A stretch of DNA of 64,000 bases, taken from positions 9,610,001-9,674,000 of the forward strand of contig NZ_CP108055.1 of the NCBI RefSeq assembly GCF_036174265.1, read 5' to 3'. Origin of the DNA: Streptomyces sp. NBC_00285. Lineage in GTDB: Bacteria; Actinomycetota; Actinomycetes; Streptomycetales; Streptomycetaceae. The notes under the pieces are model-generated. The model was not told the DNA's origin and ran no database searches. It worked only from the letters and a program-made list of their open reading frames with translations. The position numbers and the translations under genes were made by a program. Position 1 is the first letter of the stretch, and each line of letters starts with the position of its first letter. Below, piece by piece: positions 43,494 to 52,613 of the stretch.

Positions 43494-46046
43494 TCAGCCG
43501 TTCAGCGGTGCGACCGTGATGAGGTCGATGTCCGGCGCGTACGCCGAGGCGTTGCCGAAGGTGATGGAGTTGGAGCCGGCCTTGAGGGTGACCGGAACCG
43601 GCAGGTACCAGTAGTTGGACCAGCTGTAGCTGTTGCGGAACATGACCGTCTGCGTGGTGCCGTTGACGGTGATGTCGGCGGCCCTGGACACGACGTTGGT
43701 GTTGTAGTTCCCGGAGCCCGAGACCTGGTTGTTGGCGTAGCGGACGCTCATCACGTACCGGCCGGCCTTCGTGGCCTTCACGGGCAGGGTGAGGGTGTTG
43801 CCCGAGCCGTTGCCGATGTTGCCGACGTACTTGCCGCCCGAGGTCCAGGCGTTGCCCGTGACGGCCGCGTTGCCTGCGAGGACGCCGTCCTCGGCCTCGT
43901 AGGCGGTCACGCCCTCGGTACTCGGCGCACCGGTGACGCTCAGGTCGCGCAGGGAGAGGTGCCCTGAGCCCTGTGCGGCCGCGGTGATGCGGTTGTTGCC
44001 CGCCGACAGGTACAGCCTCAGGGTCTTACCGGTGTTCTTCCCCTTGGCCGGAGTCAGGGTGGCGGCGGTGGCGCCGTCGAGGCTCAGGGTGCCGTTTCCG
44101 GTGTAGGCGGCGCGCACGGTGTAGTACCCGTCGGCCGGTGCGCTGACGTCGAAGACGGCCTTGTCGCTCTTCCGCAGCACCAGGGTGCCGGCGCCGCTGA
44201 CGCCCGAGGTGGAGTAGTCGTACGACGGCGAGCCGGTGATGTCGGCGTACGTCGCCGGGTAGACGGCCTGCGGTGTTTCCGACGCGGTGAGGTCGATCTT
44301 GTCGAGGGTGACCTCGCTGGTGCCCTTGGCCAGAGCCAGGGTGTGGGTGCCGGCCGACAGGGTGACCGGGGTGCGCACGATGGAGCGGTAGGTCCAGTTC
44401 AGAGTGGACCCGTAGGTGAGGGTGACAGGGGAGCCGCCGTCCACCGTGAGGTTCTGGGTGGAGGGGGTGCCGGACTGGTTGCCGTAGAAGACGTCCAGGT
44501 CGTACGTGCCCGTCTCGGGGACGGTGACGTCGAACGCGACCTTGCTGCTCGGCTGGTTGAGGCTGCCCACGTCCTTGGTGCCGGAGGTGGCGAAGCCATA
44601 GGGGTTGGAGCGCGACCCCTGGGAGTAGACCGTGCCCGCGGTGATCGTGGCGTCCTCGGCCTCGTACGACGCCGACCAGGGCAGGCTCGCCGCGGCGGAC
44701 GTGCCGTGGCCGGCCGGGTTGACGGTGACGCGGTACGCGGCCATGGGGTCAAGGCCGGTCAGCGGCACGGTGACACCGTGGTCCTTGCCGACGGTACGGG
44801 TGGCGCGGGAGACCACGCTCGGTGCGGCGGCGGCACCCTCGTAGCCGCTCCAGCCGACTCGCTCCACGGTCACGTCGACCTTGTGTCCGAAGGAGGCGGG
44901 TATGTGCTGGAGCACGGTGTCGACGGAGCCGGAGGTCCCGCCGAGCAGGACCTGGGCCTGCTTGCGGCGCGCGTCCAGCGACCCGATGCCCTGCAGCGTG
45001 TCGATGGTGTTGGCCTGCGGCGGGGTGGTCTCGACGGTCTTGCCGGTCAGTCCCGCGTACCAACGCAGCAGCCACCAGCTGCCGTTGGGGATGTTGGTCT
45101 GGACGGCGTTGTCGTTGAGGTTGCCCGCGACGTTCCAGTACGCCTGGTCGGCGTAGACCTTGTTCCGTTCGAACATCGACAGCCACTGGACCATCTGCCC
45201 GGGGACGGACTGGTCGCGCCGGTTGGCGTACTCGTTGATGCTGACCGGCCGCGCGGAGATGCCCGCGTTCTTCTCGATGGTCCGGTAGGCGGCGAGGTTG
45301 GACTCGAAGTTCTGCAGGGAACCTGGGTCCAGCTCGTGCCAGGTGGTGACGTCCGGCAGGACGTTGTTGGCCTTCGCCCACGGGTAGAAGTCGCCCATGA
45401 GCCGAGCGTCGTAGTGGGTCTCGTTGGGGCCGGCGATCCGGGCGTTCGGGATGATCGAGCGGATCTTCTTGTAGACGGTGGCCCAGTCACTCTCGAACCT
45501 GTCACGTGCGCTGGTGTACGTGGCGGTGTCGGAGCTGCCCAGGCCCTGATACCAGATGCCGTCGGGCTCGTTGAACGGCACCCACACGAAGTCGTCCGCG
45601 TCGGGGCGGGCGGCGACCTTGCGGACCATGGTGTCGACCTTGGCCAGGTAGTCGGCCAGGCCGAGGTTCTCGTAGGGCCACTGGGAGTAGTAGTCCTGCA
45701 TGTAGATCTGGACCTCGCCGCCGCCGGCGCGGTCGTAGGCGGGCTTGACCGTCAACGCGTCGCCGTTGGGGTGCTGCAGGCCGTCGGGCGCCTTCTGCAC
45801 GATCGAGGTCATGTGCAGGGGGTCGAGCAGACTGGCGCCGGGAACGCCGTCGTCGCTGAGCCCGTAGAGCGTTCCGTTGGCGCCGTGCATGACGGCGCCG
45901 GTGGTCCGGCCGAGGTCCACTGTCAGCTGGGGTGTCGCCGCTTGCGCGGCCGGGATGGTCAGAGCCGTGCCCAGGAGGGCTGCGGCGACGACGCCCGCGC
46001 CCACGAGGGTGCGGAAGCGTCCGGATCTGGTGGCTGTTCGAGGCAT
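43494..46046 (-). CDS. secreted clan GH-A glycosidase (GH39-like) with CBM35-like modules
   Basis: The 850-residue exported protein (Sec signal ending PAAQAATPQ) has a TIM barrel (about 40-400). FVWVPFNEPDGIWYQGLGSS supplies the acid/base Glu of a clan GH-A enzyme, and PVSINEYANRRDQ supplies the likely nucleophile Glu. Two CBM6/35-like modules follow (YEAEDATITAGTVYSQGS from about 470; YEAEDGVLAGNAAVTGN from about 730) with a spacer domain between. The family is unsettled; GH39, which includes arabinofuranosidase-like enzymes active on arabinogalactan, is my best guess given the araBAD neighbour. GAGGAGG precedes the ATG at 46046. Remnants of an ABC permease and LacI repressor lie just upstream. 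Confidence 0.7.
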   Translation of the reverse strand: MPRTATRSGRFRTLVGAGVVAAALLGTALTIPAAQAATPQLTVDLGRTTGAVMHGANGTLYGLSDDGVPGASLLDPLHMTSIVQKAPDGLQHPNGDALTVKPAYDRAGGGEVQIYMQDYYSQWPYENLGLADYLAKVDTMVRKVAARPDADDFVWVPFNEPDGIWYQGLGSSDTATYTSARDRFESDWATVYKKIRSIIPNARIAGPNETHYDARLMGDFYPWAKANNVLPDVTTWHELDPGSLQNFESNLAAYRTIEKNAGISARPVSINEYANRRDQSVPGQMVQWLSMFERNKVYADQAYWNVAGNLNDNAVQTNIPNGSWWLLRWYAGLTGKTVETTPPQANTIDTLQGIGSLDARRKQAQVLLGGTSGSVDTVLQHIPASFGHKVDVTVERVGWSGYEGAAAAPSVVSRATRTVGKDHGVTVPLTGLDPMAAYRVTVNPAGHGTSAAASLPWSASYEAEDATITAGTVYSQGSRSNPYGFATSGTKDVGSLNQPSSKVAFDVTVPETGTYDLDVFYGNQSGTPSTQNLTVDGGSPVTLTYGSTLNWTYRSIVRTPVTLSAGTHTLALAKGTSEVTLDKIDLTASETPQAVYPATYADITGSPSYDYSTSGVSGAGTLVLRKSDKAVFDVSAPADGYYTVRAAYTGNGTLSLDGATAATLTPAKGKNTGKTLRLYLSAGNNRITAAAQGSGHLSLRDLSVTGAPSTEGVTAYEAEDGVLAGNAAVTGNAWTSGGKYVGNIGNGSGNTLTLPVKATKAGRYVMSVRYANNQVSGSGNYNTNVVSRAADITVNGTTQTVMFRNSYSWSNYWYLPVPVTLKAGSNSITFGNASAYAPDIDLITVAPLNG

Positions 46047-46099
46047 GACGGTCCTCCTCCTCCCGCGGCGTTGCGGGAGGCGTGCGGGGCTGGGTGGAT

Positions 46100-46217
46100 C
46101 CGGCGTGGGCCGGGGGTACTTGACGGTGCCGCTGGTGATGCCGGAGAGGGCGCGGCGCCGAAGGATGACGAAGACGAACACCGTGGCAGGGCTCGTCGTC
46201 ACGACGCGGGCGGAGAT
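46100..46217 (-). pseudogene. C-terminal scrap of a CUT1 sugar ABC permease
   Basis: On the minus strand the frame reads HRHLISARVVTTSPATVFVF then VILRRRALSGITSGTVKY. This matches the end of MalG/AraQ-type permeases (last membrane helix, then QRRxxxGxTxGxVKG). It is in frame with the downstream glycosidase gene but separated from its ribosome site. No other part of a transporter remains. Confidence 0.5.
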
Positions 46218-46529
46218 CAGATGCCGGTGGCCGGGGTACGGCTGGACGCCGGCGACCTGGGGGCGGCCGAGCGGGAGGGTGACCGCCTCCCCTCCGCCGG
46301 GGGCGGGGTGGGCGGCGGGATGCCGATCGCGACAGCCGCGAGGTCGTCGACCGCACCGGCACCAGCGGTGTCGCTCGGGTGCGCGGTGACGTACTGCTTG
46401 GTGGTGACTTTCGCGCCGGTTTGCGCGTCCCGGACTCTGCCGGCCTGCGTACCCCGGACTCTGCCGGACGGTGCATCCCGGTCTCCGCCGGACGCCGGGG
46501 GAGGGGGCGAGCAGGCGCCCTGCCGGGTG

Positions 46530-46753
46530 GTCGAGCGACCGGCGAGGGCGATGTCGGACACGAGGAGGCCGGCGGACCGGTTCATGCTGCCGAACGGCGC
46601 CCGTGCGGTCGCGCCGCCACTGCAGGCCAGCGGCTCGACGACTGCCTGGGCCTGCTCCTGGGTCTCTTCGTTCACGCTCGCGTGGCCGTCGACGATTCGC
46701 GACGTGGTCGAGCAGGAGAGGCCTGCCTCATCTTTGTGACCGGTCACATGCAT
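46530..46753 (-). pseudogene. LacI-family repressor N-terminal remnant
   Basis: From about 46753 the minus strand reads MHVTGHKDEAGLSCSTTSRI, VDGHASVNEETQEQAQAVVE, then SMNRSAGLLVSDIALAGRST. This follows a LacI helix-turn-helix, hinge and first ligand-domain strand (VSRVVNGHASVSEETRERVRAVIE), but many positions are changed (STTSR for STVSR, EPLACSGG for ERLGYRPN). The frame continues as low-complexity sequence without a ligand-binding domain. It is probably non-functional. Confidence 0.6.
46735..46748. promoter_or_regulatory. LacI-type operator palindrome 1
   Basis: TGTGACCGGTCACA is a perfect 14-bp palindrome of the LacI-family type. It overlaps the first codons of the LacI remnant. Confidence 0.6.
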
Positions 46754-46760
46754 GCCAGGA

Positions 46761-46776
46761 TTGTGAGCGGTCACAA
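46761..46776. promoter_or_regulatory. LacI-type operator palindrome 2
   Basis: TTGTGAGCGGTCACAA has perfect 6-bp arms around GCGG. Its centre is 27 bp from that of palindrome 1, about 2.5 helical turns. The pair probably once controlled the lost transporter operon and may now affect the glycosidase gene at 46046. Confidence 0.55.
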
Positions 46777-46991
46777 CGTGGGCGTCAAGAGACGGACACA
46801 TGGGATTCACACACCGAGCCGCGCAGGTGGCGTCGGCGCATCCCGTCCGCCTGGCGAGTGCCCAGCTCAGGCCCGCGAGGGGTCCCCGGTGCGGCCTTGT
46901 ATGACGCGAGGGAAAAAGTTGACCACTTCCATCGGGGCCGGGTCGGGGGATCGCATGTCCGGTCGCAGTGTCGGGTGGGACTGCATGTCGT

Positions 46992-47026
46992 CGGTGCCCG
47001 GTGCCCGGTGCCCGGTGCCCGGTGTC
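46992..47026. repeat. 7-bp tandem repeat
   Basis: CGGTGCC is repeated about 4.7 times in a row without change. Being a multiple of seven, copy-number change would shift any reading frame. Confidence 0.8.
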
Positions 47027-47349
47027 GATGTGAGGCGACGGCGTAGCTCAGGTCTCTCCTGTATCGCCCTGAGGATGTCGAGTCCCGATGAGGGGACGAG
47101 TACCCGCACGCCCGAACCGGCAGCCTGGTCGTGGTCGACAACTCGACTGCCAGGAGCTTCGTCAGGTGCGTACGTTCTTCGACACCGGTCCGGTCCTGAC
47201 GGTCTCCGAGCTGCTCGAACTTCCCGAACGCCGGGCGGACGCGGCTTGGAGTGCTGGAGCGTCCCGCCGCACCGGTCGGCCGCTGAGGCGGTCGCGCGCC
47301 TCGACTGCGAGGTCGGACGGGCGGGGCGTGCCTGCTCCGAGAACGCAGA

Positions 47350-47420
47350 GAAGCGGAGAAGCCCAGGAGCTGGGAGGCCGAGAAGTGGAGAAGACCCGGG
47401 GGGCTGGGAGGCCGGGAGGC
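47350..47420. repeat. imperfect direct repeat of about 34 bp, two copies
   Basis: Two copies of GGAGAAG(C/A)CC, (A/G)GG(A/G)GCTGGGAGGCCG lie back to back, followed by a purine-rich GGGAGGCAGGGAGG tail. The plus strand is strongly purine-biased here. Confidence 0.6.
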
Positions 47421-47623
47421 AGGGAGGTCCCCACCCCGGGTCCTCGGCGTGCCGTTCGGACATGTCGATCCCGGCTTCACCGTGCGCCCCCTGGCCGCAA
47501 GTCCCTCCAGGGGACTCGTCGGCGGCGGCTTCGGTAGTTCGTTCTTCTGTCGCTGTGCGCTGCCGGTAGCGGGTTCGTTCTCGTCGCTGTCGACGCTGTA
47601 GGCCAACGCTCGTCGAGCCCGCC

Positions 47624-47640
47624 GATACATGGGATGTGTT
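47624..47640. promoter_or_regulatory. fucose-regulon operator candidate (site 2)
   Basis: GATACATGGGATGTGTT matches 16 of 17 positions of the shared consensus. It lies about 220-240 bp before the GH29 alpha-L-fucosidase start. I could not identify a convincing promoter next to it. Confidence 0.6.
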
Positions 47641-47862
47641 GTCGGAGTTTCCGTCGGTGAGGTGACTCGCGTCGGCATGCACGGCGGCAGGTTGCAGGCC
47701 AAACTGGCTATTTGGACACCGAAGACTTACGGTCTGGAGTGATCGATCCCATCAATCGGATGCCCGGCTGGTTGACGTGGGCGGTCTGCATGGTCGAACT
47801 TCATTCGTGGCACCAGGGCGCTCCAGCCCGTCGAGTGCACCCCCTTCCCCTCTGTACCAGGG

Positions 47863-50101
47863 ATGCTCATGTCGAGTTGGACCAACAGACCGCCAGTTCC
47901 TCGCCATCGCGACGGGCGTGACCGCGGCGACGGCCGCCGGAGGAGTGTTCGGCATCAGTAACGCCCAGGCAGCGCACCGGACCTACACGCCCGACTGGGA
48001 CTCGGTGGACCAGCATCCGCCGGCTCCGGAATGGTTCAAGGATGCAAAGTTCGGCATCTACTTCCACTGGGGTGTCTTCGCCGTCCCGGCCTATGACAGC
48101 GAGTGGTACCCGCGCAACATGTACATCGACGGCACTGCGGCCAACACCCACCACATCGCCACCTACGGCCGGCCCGCGGTCTGGCCGTACCACAACTTCG
48201 TCAACGGAGCGAAGGACCTCGCAGGCAATCCCGCGCAGTTCGCGCCCGAACTGAAGTCGGCGGGCGGCAACTTCGACCCCGATGAGTGGGTGCAGTTGTT
48301 CGTGGACGCGGGCGCACGATTCGCCGGCCCCGTCGCCGAGCACCACGACGGCTACTCGATGTGGGACAGCCGGGTCAACGAGTGGAACTCGGTGGCCAAG
48401 GGACCGAAGCTCGACCTGCTGCACCTGTTCACCAAGGCAATTCGTGCCAAGGGACTGAAGCTGCTGGTGGCGATGCACCACGCGTACAACATGAACGGCT
48501 TCTACGACCACGTTCCCGCCCAGACCGACGCCAGTCTGAAGAAGCTGTACGGGCAACTCGGTTCGGCGGCGGAGAACCAGCTCTGGTACGACAAGCTCAA
48601 AGAGGTCATCGACCGGGCCAGGCCCGACATCGTCTGGCAGGACTTCACGCTGGACCAGGTCGACGAACAGCAGCGGCTGAACTTCCTGTCGTACTACTAC
48701 AACCAGGCCGACAAGTGGGGCAAGCAGGTCGTCGCCACCTACAAGGACGGGATGAATGGGAAAGGCGAGGTCTTCGACTACGAGCGCGGTGGGCCGGGTG
48801 ACCTCACCGCCCCCTACTGGCTGACCGACGACAGCATCTCGGACTCAAGCTGGTGCTGCACGCAGGGCATCGGCTACTACAGCGTCCAGCAGATGCTGCA
48901 CTCGTTCATCGACCGGGTCAGCAAGAACGGCAACGTACTGCTGAACATCGCGCCGCAGACCGACGGCACCATCCCCCAGGCGCAGAAGGACGTCCTGCTG
49001 GGCATCGGCGACTACCTGAAGCACTTCGGCGAGTCGGTGTACGGAACCCGGGCCTGGACGACGTACGGCGAGGGTCCGACGAAGATGGGCGGCGGCGCCT
49101 TCACCAACCCGACCGCCGGTACGCCGCAGGACATTCGCTTCACCCGCGACAAGGCCAACACCGTTCTGTACGCCACTGTCCTGGGGTGGCCCGGCAGTTC
49201 CCTGACGGTCAGCACCCTCAACTCGGACCGAATCGACCTGAATTCGCTGAAGTCGGTGCAGTTGCTCCACGCCGACGACGGTCGTTGCGTCACCCTGGCC
49301 GAACCGGTGCAGGACTCCACGGGGCTGCGTGTGACGCTGCCGTCGGCTGCGCCCTTCAGCGCGCACGCGTACGTCCTGAAGTTCCGGTTCTCCGGTGGCA
49401 TTCCCGGGCTGCGTCCGCTGCGCGGTGCCGTGGCCTTCCCCGAGGCCGACTACCACGGGGTCGGCGCGGTCCTTGCCGTCGGCCGGTACGGCAGCGACGA
49501 CCTGGAACTCGCAGGTCTGGACCGCCGTAGCCTCTCCTCTCTGCGGCTCGCGCCGGGGTACCAGGTGGTCGGCTTCTCAGGCGACGACTTCACGGGGACC
49601 TCCTGGACGTTCACCGCCGACACCCGCGATCTGCGGGCCACCGGCGGCAACGACAAGATCGCCTCGCTGAAGGTGCAGTTCAGCCCGTCCGCCTCCTTCC
49701 GGATCACCAATGTCGCGGACGGACTCGCCCTGGACAGCGGCGGCAACGTCGCGTCGGGCGCGCACCTCAAGCAGTGGGCCTGGGACGGCAGCCCCAACCT
49801 TCAGTGGCAGGCGGTCGAGGTCGGTGACGGCTACTACAAGCTGGTCAACATCGCCAACAGCATGGTCGCCGACGGCTGGGGCGACGCGGCCAACGGCGCC
49901 GCCGCTCGCCAAGCCCCCTGGAACGGCGGCAGCAACCAGCAGTGGACGATCACCCACCGGGGGGACGGCCGCTACTCGCTCGCCAACCGCACCACCGGTC
50001 TGGTCCTCGACGGGGGCGGCAACGTCGCCTCCGGTTCCCTCACCAAGCAGTGGACGTACGACGGCAGCACCCATCTGATGTGGACCTTCACCACCCTGTG
50101 A
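47863..50101 (+). pseudogene. GH29 alpha-L-fucosidase with lectin module; frameshift in its Tat signal
   Basis: The mature part is an intact-looking GH29 barrel: FKDAKFGIYFHWGVFAVPAY, VAEHHDGYSMWDSRVNEWNS and PDIVWQDFTLDQ with the likely nucleophile Asp. A beta-sandwich, a crystallin-like domain (YQVVGFSGDDFTGTSWTF) and a C-terminal ricin-type module (FRITNVADGLALDSGG, QQW motifs) follow. The signal peptide is split between frames. From ATG 47863/47869 the frame gives MSSWTNR. One extra C near 47889 then shifts it, so that DRQFLAIATGVTAATAAGGV lies in the next frame. Removing one base would restore NRRQFLAIATG, a normal twin-arginine signal. As given, the barrel frame has no good start (nearest in frame is a GTG at 47777). 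A base-call error is possible. Confidence 0.8.
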
Positions 50102-50121
50102 GGATCACCCCGCAGTGACAG

Positions 50122-50158
50122 ATGGCCGCCCGCGCGGAACGACGTCGCGGGCGGCCAT
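50122..50158 (+). terminator. terminator after the GH29 gene
   Basis: ATGGCCGCCCGCG (50122-50134) and CGCGGGCGGCCAT (50146-50158) pair perfectly over 13 bp with an 11-base loop, 20 bp after the stop. The convergent gene ends at 50179, so it may serve both. Confidence 0.85.
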
Positions 50159-50178
50159 GGCACTTTCCAACAAGCCTG

Positions 50179-51720
50179 CTACGTGGGGGAGTTGGAGCCT
50201 TCCTTCGGGCGTGCTTTCTGGAACGCCCATAGTTGTTCCCCCGACCCGTCCCGATGCGCTGCCACCACGTGCCGGGTCTCCGTACCGGGCTCGGCGGCCA
50301 GGGCGAGATCCTGGTGCCGGCCCAGCAGGAGTTCTCCGCCGGCGGTCAGGACGTACGACACCTGGCCGGGCTGATCCGTGCAGGAAGCGAGGCGGACGCT
50401 TTGCCCGCCGGGGTCGGTGGCCAGGCAGAGGGAAGGGTCGGCGCCGCTGCGCAGCGTGCCGTCGAACTGGTACGACCACTGCTGGGAGACGGCGGACGAA
50501 CACCGCGCCAGATCGGCTTCGGCCCCGGAGTCGACCGGACCGGCCACGTCCAGGCAGAGCCCGGTGGCGGCATTGCGCAGGCTGCCGTCGGTGTCCGTGC
50601 CCGGCCCGGACAGGGAAGCAGTGGATGGGGCGGCGCCGACGGGCAGCGCGCTGGGGTCGGGGCTTGTCGAGACGGCAGTGGGGACACCCCAGGCGGGGAC
50701 GCCAGGCATGCCTTGGCCGTCGTCGGACCAGCCCCGCGCAGCGAGGACGACTACCAGCAGAGCGAGTGAGGTGAGACCCGCACCGACGGCCGCCGCCGTA
50801 CGGTGTCTGCTGTCCGCTCCGGTCCGGTGCCGGCCGCCGGGCGTCGAGCCGGCCGTCGCCTCCGTGGCCGACCAGTCCGCGGGGTCGCTGCGGCCGGGCC
50901 GAGAGGCGAGATAGCGGCGACCGCCCCAGCCGAGTACTGCGTCAGCGAGCAGAACTCCCAAACCGCCCTCGAAATAACCGAGTTGCTCAAGAGCATGCCG
51001 GCAGTGCGGGCATTGCCCCAGATGCAGACGGACATCGGGAGGCAGCGAGCCGTCCTTGCGTGCGGCGACGTCGATGAGACGGTTGTGGAAGCGGCATTCC
51101 GAGGACGGTGCCAGTTCCCGGTGCGCACGCACGACACCCGCCCGGAATTGTTCGCGGGCCTGTCCCAGCGCACTGGTCGCGACGGCCGTGTCGAATCCCG
51201 ACAAACCGGCGGGTATGTCAATGGGTTCTGCCTCGACCTCGGTGTGCCACAACAGGCATTGGGAAATTGCGGGCAGCGCGACGAAGGCGCGTTCCGCGAG
51301 TTTGCGGCTCGTGGCGACTCCGGGTTTCGCTGTGTACAGGCCGCGGCCGCCGGTGGGCTTGCGCAGTTCCGGCATGGCCGCGCACGCTCCTTCGTCCGCG
51401 GCCCAGGCGCGGACGGTCTCGCGGACGGCCACGAGGAGTTGCGGGCGCAGGGCTCCGTCCGGGATGCCGTCCTCGAACCGGTTGAGCACCTGGTGGAAGG
51501 CGCTGGTCGCCGCGAGCGGGGCCGCGGGTGTCGCGGAGGCCAGGCAGAGCAGTGCGTAGTCGCGAGCCGATGACCAGTGCCGTGCGAGGAGCAGGGCCGT
51601 GGCGTGCTGTCGTTCGGTGTCCTGGCCGCTCAGTTGTGTGAACAGGTCCCGGTCCGATTCCCCGGGAGTCAGACCGGGGCGGGGCGGGTGCGGCGGGCGT
51701 GGGGGGTAAGAGGACGGCAC
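50179..51720 (-). CDS. sigma-factor-like / zinc-finger / membrane / ricin lectin fusion
   Basis: The 513-residue protein combines several parts. An N-terminal helical region (about 15-235) resembles an RNA-polymerase sigma-like region (QHATALLLARHWSSARDYAL, AFVALPAISQCLLWHTEVEA). A zinc-finger anti-sigma motif follows (HLGQCPHCRHALEQLGYFEG, about 250). Then come a basic linker, one membrane helix (AAVGAGLTSLALLVVVLAAR, about 325-345), a Ser/Pro stalk and an external ricin-type domain (LRNAATGLCLDVAG, SQQWSYQ, QLWAF). This suggests a one-protein sensor: lectin outside, anti-sigma and sigma-like parts inside. GTG 51720 follows AAGGA. It lies beside the fucosidase gene, convergent to it. Confidence 0.75.
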   Translation of the reverse strand: MPSSYPPRPPHPPRPGLTPGESDRDLFTQLSGQDTERQHATALLLARHWSSARDYALLCLASATPAAPLAATSAFHQVLNRFEDGIPDGALRPQLLVAVRETVRAWAADEGACAAMPELRKPTGGRGLYTAKPGVATSRKLAERAFVALPAISQCLLWHTEVEAEPIDIPAGLSGFDTAVATSALGQAREQFRAGVVRAHRELAPSSECRFHNRLIDVAARKDGSLPPDVRLHLGQCPHCRHALEQLGYFEGGLGVLLADAVLGWGGRRYLASRPGRSDPADWSATEATAGSTPGGRHRTGADSRHRTAAAVGAGLTSLALLVVVLAARGWSDDGQGMPGVPAWGVPTAVSTSPDPSALPVGAAPSTASLSGPGTDTDGSLRNAATGLCLDVAGPVDSGAEADLARCSSAVSQQWSYQFDGTLRSGADPSLCLATDPGGQSVRLASCTDQPGQVSYVLTAGGELLLGRHQDLALAAEPGTETRHVVAAHRDGSGEQLWAFQKARPKEGSNSPT

Positions 51721-51802
51721 GTGACCAATTTCCTTTCCAGGCGCAGAACGGCATGCCAATTGACGCCCTGTCGGAAAGCGGGGAGTGATTGGTGCATACC
51801 TG

Positions 51803-51840
51803 CAGGGCAGCCTCTTCGGCTGGTCAAGCCGAGGCTGCCC
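51803..51840 (-). promoter_or_regulatory. leader hairpin of the sigma/ricin gene
   Basis: AGGGCAGCCTC (51803-51813) pairs with GAGGCTGCCCT (51830-51840). A 3-base bulge and an inner GGCT/AGCC stem cap a five-base loop. It lies 83-120 bp upstream of the GTG start, so it is probably in the 5' leader or an upstream terminator. Confidence 0.55.
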
Positions 51841-52110
51841 TAAGGGGAGCCTCACCTTCGCATGTACGCCACACAGGAAACAAGAACTTCCACTGACTTA
51901 TCTTCAAAGTCTGGGGAATTCGAAACGTTACCGGCGGTAGCTCCGGGTCTATTGGAAATGGTGACCAAGTGCCGGGAGGGGCGGGCGGTATCGGGCGCTC
52001 CGAAATCGATGATCATCTGACCCCGAGGCCCAGGCGGCGACCCCGCGCCGGGCGGGGCCGTCCTTCGGCTCGACTTCGATCCGCCCGAGGAGCGGGTCCC
52101 CGGCTTCGAG

Positions 52111-52423
52111 AATCATCGACCTCGCCACTCTGCACGCCCGCCTCCGAGCCGAGCTGGAGCGCTCCTACGCCACCACCCGCCGAGCCGCCGTCAGGACCCT
52201 CACCCGCGCCTGCACAGCCGCTGCCGGACAGCCCGTCAACCACGTCATCGACGGTCGAGTCGCCCTGGAGGGCCGGCGGCTTCTCGCCCACACCGACGAG
52301 CCGGTGGCGACCATCGCCCGCCGCCCGGGCTTTCCCGAACCCACCAACTTCGGCACGTTCTTCACCCGCCACGCCGGCGAGACTCCGGGTTCCTTCCGGC
52401 AGGCCCACCAAGGGCAACAGTGA
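52111..52423 (+). pseudogene. AraC-family regulator remnant (C-terminal half)
   Basis: The frame IIDLATLHARLRAELERSYA, TTRRAAVRTLTRACTAAAGQ, VNHVIDGRVALEGRRLLAHT, EPVATIARRPGFPEPTNFGT, FFTRHAGETPGSFRQAH is an AraC C-terminal HTH region. The second helix pair is near-normal (PVATIAR..GFPEPTNFG.FF.RH.GETPG..R), while the first is degraded. There is no start codon or ligand domain. Upstream, another frame (LDFDPPEERVPGFE) may be the frameshifted earlier part. Confidence 0.65.
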
Positions 52424-52426
52424 GAA

Positions 52427-52454
52427 CGGTCCCCGGGCTTGGACCCGGGGACCG
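52427..52454 (+). terminator. terminator after the AraC remnant
   Basis: CGGTCCCCGGG (52427-52437) and CCCGGGGACCG (52444-52454) pair perfectly over 11 bp with a CTTGGA loop, four bases after the stop. The survival of a perfect terminator beside a decayed gene suggests recent decay or use by the neighbouring operon. Confidence 0.8.
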
Positions 52455-52613
52455 GCTCTCGTCATGGGGCTTCCGCACACGCCTGCCGTAGCCGGGGTGA
52501 GTTCCCGAAGGAGCGCGGGGCGTTCACCAGCCGTCGGCGGACACGGCGGTGGGCCGTGGCGCCGAGAACTCGTAGTGAGGGGGCCGTGCTCTCGCGGGCG
52601 CTGGATCAGCCGG

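Larger units (their letters stand above)
46777..47623. other. gene-poor stretch with short tandem repeats
   Basis: I see no supportable gene on either strand. Long frames exist but are Arg/Pro/Ser-rich shadows. The stretch contains the two repeats listed separately and looks like eroded DNA between the LacI remnant and the GH29 gene. Confidence 0.45.

Noticed and set aside
47777..47868. GTG 47777 as the real start of the GH29 gene
   Set aside because: No ribosome site, and the resulting N-terminus is not a signal peptide. The frameshifted Tat signal from 47863/47869 explains the sequence better.
51840..51858. An iron-box-like sequence (DmdR/IdeR type) before the sigma/ricin gene
   Set aside because: About 13 of 19 consensus positions match, but the dyad is poor and it abuts a hairpin. 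There is no iron-related gene nearby.
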